Shown here piece by piece: positions 62,196 through 64,000 of a stretch of 64,000 nucleotides of DNA. Under the pieces are notes generated by a model. The model ran no database searches, was not told where the DNA came from, and saw nothing but the letters and a program-made list of their open reading frames with translations. The DNA comes from JBBIPA01 sp963820495 (GTDB lineage: Bacteria > Chloroflexota > Dehalococcoidia > GIF9 > UBA5629), in the NCBI GenBank assembly GCA_963820495.1, contig CAWGAF010000001.1, positions 1 to 64,000 on the forward strand. The letters are read 5' to 3'. Each line of letters begins with the position of its first letter. Position 1 is the first letter of the stretch. The position numbers and the translations under genes are program-made.

Positions 62196-62881
62196 AAGAA
62201 TCATTTACCATTCACGATCTTCCACTTGCTGAGCGACCTCGGGAGAGACTGTTGAAATTCGGCATAGAAGCTCTCTCCACTCAGGAAGTATTAGCCTTAA
62301 TTCTAGGAAGAGGAATAAAAGGTGAATCTGTACTGGTCACAGCTCAGAACCTGCTGACTACGTTTGGCAGCCTCAAAAGTATAGCTGATGCTTCTACATC
62401 AGAACTAAGCAAAATAAAAGGTATTGGACCAGCCAAAGCAGCTCAAATCAAAGCATCATTTGAGGTTGGCAAGCGGCTGGAAAATTCGGCTGACCAGCCA
62501 TCGAAAGAAAAAATCAGATGCCCGGAAGATGCTATTAAAGCAGTTAAAAATAAGCTGAAGGGCAAGAAGAAAGAGCACTTCCTAGTACTTTCTCTAGATA
62601 CCAGGAGCCATCCCATAGATACTCGGACAGTCTCAATTGGCAGTCTTGATTCCAGCATTGTCCATCCTCGTGAAGTATTCAAGGAGGCTATCTCGTCTTG
62701 TGCCGCCTCCGTCATCTTCATCCACAACCACCCCTCAGGTGATCCAGAACCATCAGAGGACGATATCAAGCTGACTAAGCGTCTTATTGGAGCTGGTGAA
62801 ATTCTGGGTATTGAGGTTCTTGATCATATTATTGTCTGCGATGGTGAATATTTAAGTATGAAAGCCAAGAATTTGTTTTAA
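62192..62881 (+). CDS. radC: RadC/JAB-domain protein
   Basis: A 229-residue protein. Helix-hairpin-helix-like sequence (SELSKIKGIGPAKAAQIKA, about 70-88) precedes a JAB/MPN metal-binding domain with the motif FIHNHPSGDPEPSEDD (near 170-186). Despite the name, a DNA repair role is not established for the family. It is translationally coupled to the upstream protease gene. Confidence 0.93.
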   Translation: MKESFTIHDLPLAERPRERLLKFGIEALSTQEVLALILGRGIKGESVLVTAQNLLTTFGSLKSIADASTSELSKIKGIGPAKAAQIKASFEVGKRLENSADQPSKEKIRCPEDAIKAVKNKLKGKKKEHFLVLSLDTRSHPIDTRTVSIGSLDSSIVHPREVFKEAISSCAASVIFIHNHPSGDPEPSEDDIKLTKRLIGAGEILGIEVLDHIIVCDGEYLSMKAKNLF

Positions 62882-62996
62882 TTACGATTAGTTGTATACA
62901 TCTTTTCTTTACTCATAACTATTGATAAAAAGTTATGTAGAATAAGAAAAAACTGATAAGCAATCCCTAAAATATCTGTTTTGCCAGGAGGCTATC

Positions 62997-63680
62997 ATGG
63001 AATATGAATATGAAATAAACGAACTAGCCAAAGAAGAATCTTGGCGCATGTTCCGTATAATGGGAGAGCTGGTGGAAGGATTTGATAAGCTATCAAATTT
63101 AGGCCCCGCAGTAAGTTTCTATGGGTCGGCTCGAATCAAACCTGACAATAAACTCTATGAGCAGACAGAAGAAATAGCCCATCGTCTTGGTACACTCGGC
63201 TTTTCAATCATAACAGGCGGTGGACCTGGTATTATGGAAGCAGCTAATAAAGGGGCACTCAAAGCTGGTGTTACCTCAATTGGCTTGAATATCGAATTAC
63301 CTGAGGAACAAGTCTGTAACGTTTACACTACGAAATCAATTACGTTCAGACATTTCTACGTTCGTAAATTAATGTTGGTTAAGTATGCAGCTGCCTTTAT
63401 TATAATGCCCGGTGGTTTGGGTACTCTCGATGAGCTGGCTGAGATACTAACACTAATACAAACTCACAAGATAAAACCTTTTCCTGTAATATTGTTTGAC
63501 AGCAGTTTCTGGAAAGGGTTCCTAGACTGGCTGCGAGGAACTGTATTAGCTGGAGGCTTAGTATCAGAAGAGGATTTTGACCTACTCAGAATCTGTGACG
63601 AACCGGATAAGGTAATTGACGTTGTTCAAGAATGGTATATTAAACAGGAAATTGTCGGCAGGAAAGCTGTAGTCAAATAA
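62997..63680 (+). CDS. LOG family protein (TIGR00730)
   Basis: A 227-residue Rossmann-like protein. The motifs TGGGPGIMEAANKGA (near 77) and PGGLGTLDELAEILT (near 138) are diagnostic of the LOG family, which includes nucleoside 5'-monophosphate phosphoribohydrolases. The real substrate in bacteria without cytokinins is usually unknown. The ribosome-binding site is AGGAGG. Confidence 0.92.
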   Translation: MEYEYEINELAKEESWRMFRIMGELVEGFDKLSNLGPAVSFYGSARIKPDNKLYEQTEEIAHRLGTLGFSIITGGGPGIMEAANKGALKAGVTSIGLNIELPEEQVCNVYTTKSITFRHFYVRKLMLVKYAAAFIIMPGGLGTLDELAEILTLIQTHKIKPFPVILFDSSFWKGFLDWLRGTVLAGGLVSEEDFDLLRICDEPDKVIDVVQEWYIKQEIVGRKAVVK

Positions 63681-63732
63681 TACTGCGAACACAACGAGCA
63701 TTCATCTACGCCTGTATTACATATACCTTATT

Positions 63733-64000
63733 TTATTCCAGAATAACCTCGTCTCGATAACTTGGAAGTGCTGTGTCCCATCCAAATCTATCTTTCACCA
63801 AACTGGCAAATTGCTTTGATATATTTGCCTCACCATGAATTACAAAAAGACGTCTCGGCGGTTTTTCATAACCCGATAGCCATTTCAATAACTGATCCCT
63901 ATCGGCATGCGCTGAGAAGCTACCAATTTGAACCACCCTTGCTTTGACCGGATAGTATTGTCCTAATATTCTCACCTCAGCAGCACCTTCTACGATCCTT
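63733..64000 (-). CDS. Beta-CASP metallo-beta-lactamase, C-terminal part (cut by window edge)
   Basis: The C-terminal about 89 residues of an RNA-metabolising MBL-fold protein; the frame runs off the right edge. GQYYPVKARVVQIGSFSAHADRDQLLKWLSGYEKPPRRLFVIHGEANISKQFA holds beta-CASP motifs B and C (SAHAD, HGE) and a conserved end. This is the YsbA/RNase J-like group of exonuclease-like proteins. Confidence 0.85.
   Translation of the reverse strand, partial: RIVEGAAEVRILGQYYPVKARVVQIGSFSAHADRDQLLKWLSGYEKPPRRLFVIHGEANISKQFASLVKDRFGWDTALPSYRDEVILE

Overview
The window looks like an ordinary chromosomal segment of a strictly anaerobic, low-GC (roughly 40-45%, by eye) bacterium, most likely an uncultured member of the Chloroflexi class Dehalococcoidia. 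The evidence is gene content and gene order: clpC-ispD-ispF-cysE-cysS directly downstream of a 5S rRNA, a DUF5679 mini zinc-ribbon protein, an orphan EF-Tu domain-2 protein, two aldehyde ferredoxin oxidoreductase (AOR) family genes, and a molybdenum/selenium-hydroxylase maturation set. The lineage is an inference from family knowledge, not from a search.

Layout. 1-1.2 kb: an IS481-type insertion sequence bordering a 5S rRNA gene that has its own consensus promoter. 1.4-7.3 kb (+): clpC, ispD, ispF, cysE, cysS. 7.4-15.7 kb (-): SAM hydrolase, secG, gatB, yraN, rnhB, mnmA, tmk, an R3H/AAA ATPase, and pdxT-pdxS. 15.8-21 kb: tsaD, DUF2851, an XRE regulator and groES-groEL under a CIRCE operator. 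21-26.6 kb: M16 peptidase, Crp/Fnr regulator, lysA-holB-ricT. 26.6-31.2 kb (-): HNH nuclease and the replication operon rplI-dnaB-dnaD-like-helicase loader; the loader is a tandem duplication of the AAA+ domain. 31.3-37.5 kb: a catabolic-looking set (M20 amidohydrolase, molybdopterin oxidoreductase, triple RidA fusion, PaaK-like ligase). 37.8-40.6 kb: small proteins, yajC, tRNA-Val. 40.6-44 kb (-): the riboflavin operon ribD-ribE-ribBA-ribH. 44.3-48.6 kb: SIMPL lipoprotein, lepB-pyrE, tRNA-Phe, tRNA-Leu, a YedF-like protein and a zinc-ribbon/OB membrane protein. 48.8-53.1 kb: xdhC, yqeB (split by an in-frame TGA), mocA, yqeC, fdhD, which together mature molybdenum (and possibly selenium) cofactor for hydroxylases and formate dehydrogenase. 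53.5-58.3 kb: a TIGR04076-like protein and two tandem AOR genes whose first 702 bases are almost identical. 58.4-64 kb: khpA, rpsP, nfi, prfB (programmed frameshift), a peptidase-MA-like exported protease, radC, a LOG-family gene and the 3' end of a beta-CASP metallo-beta-lactamase.

Most of the window is housekeeping. The most unusual points are the TGA-split yqeB inside a selenium-linked gene set, the AOR pair with a sharp identity boundary, the duplicated helicase loader with a probably degenerate first domain, the triple RidA fusion lacking the catalytic arginine, and several genes whose -10 box sits 6-7 bases before the start codon, which predicts leaderless mRNAs. No CRISPR array, prophage, riboswitch or clearly new multi-gene system was found.
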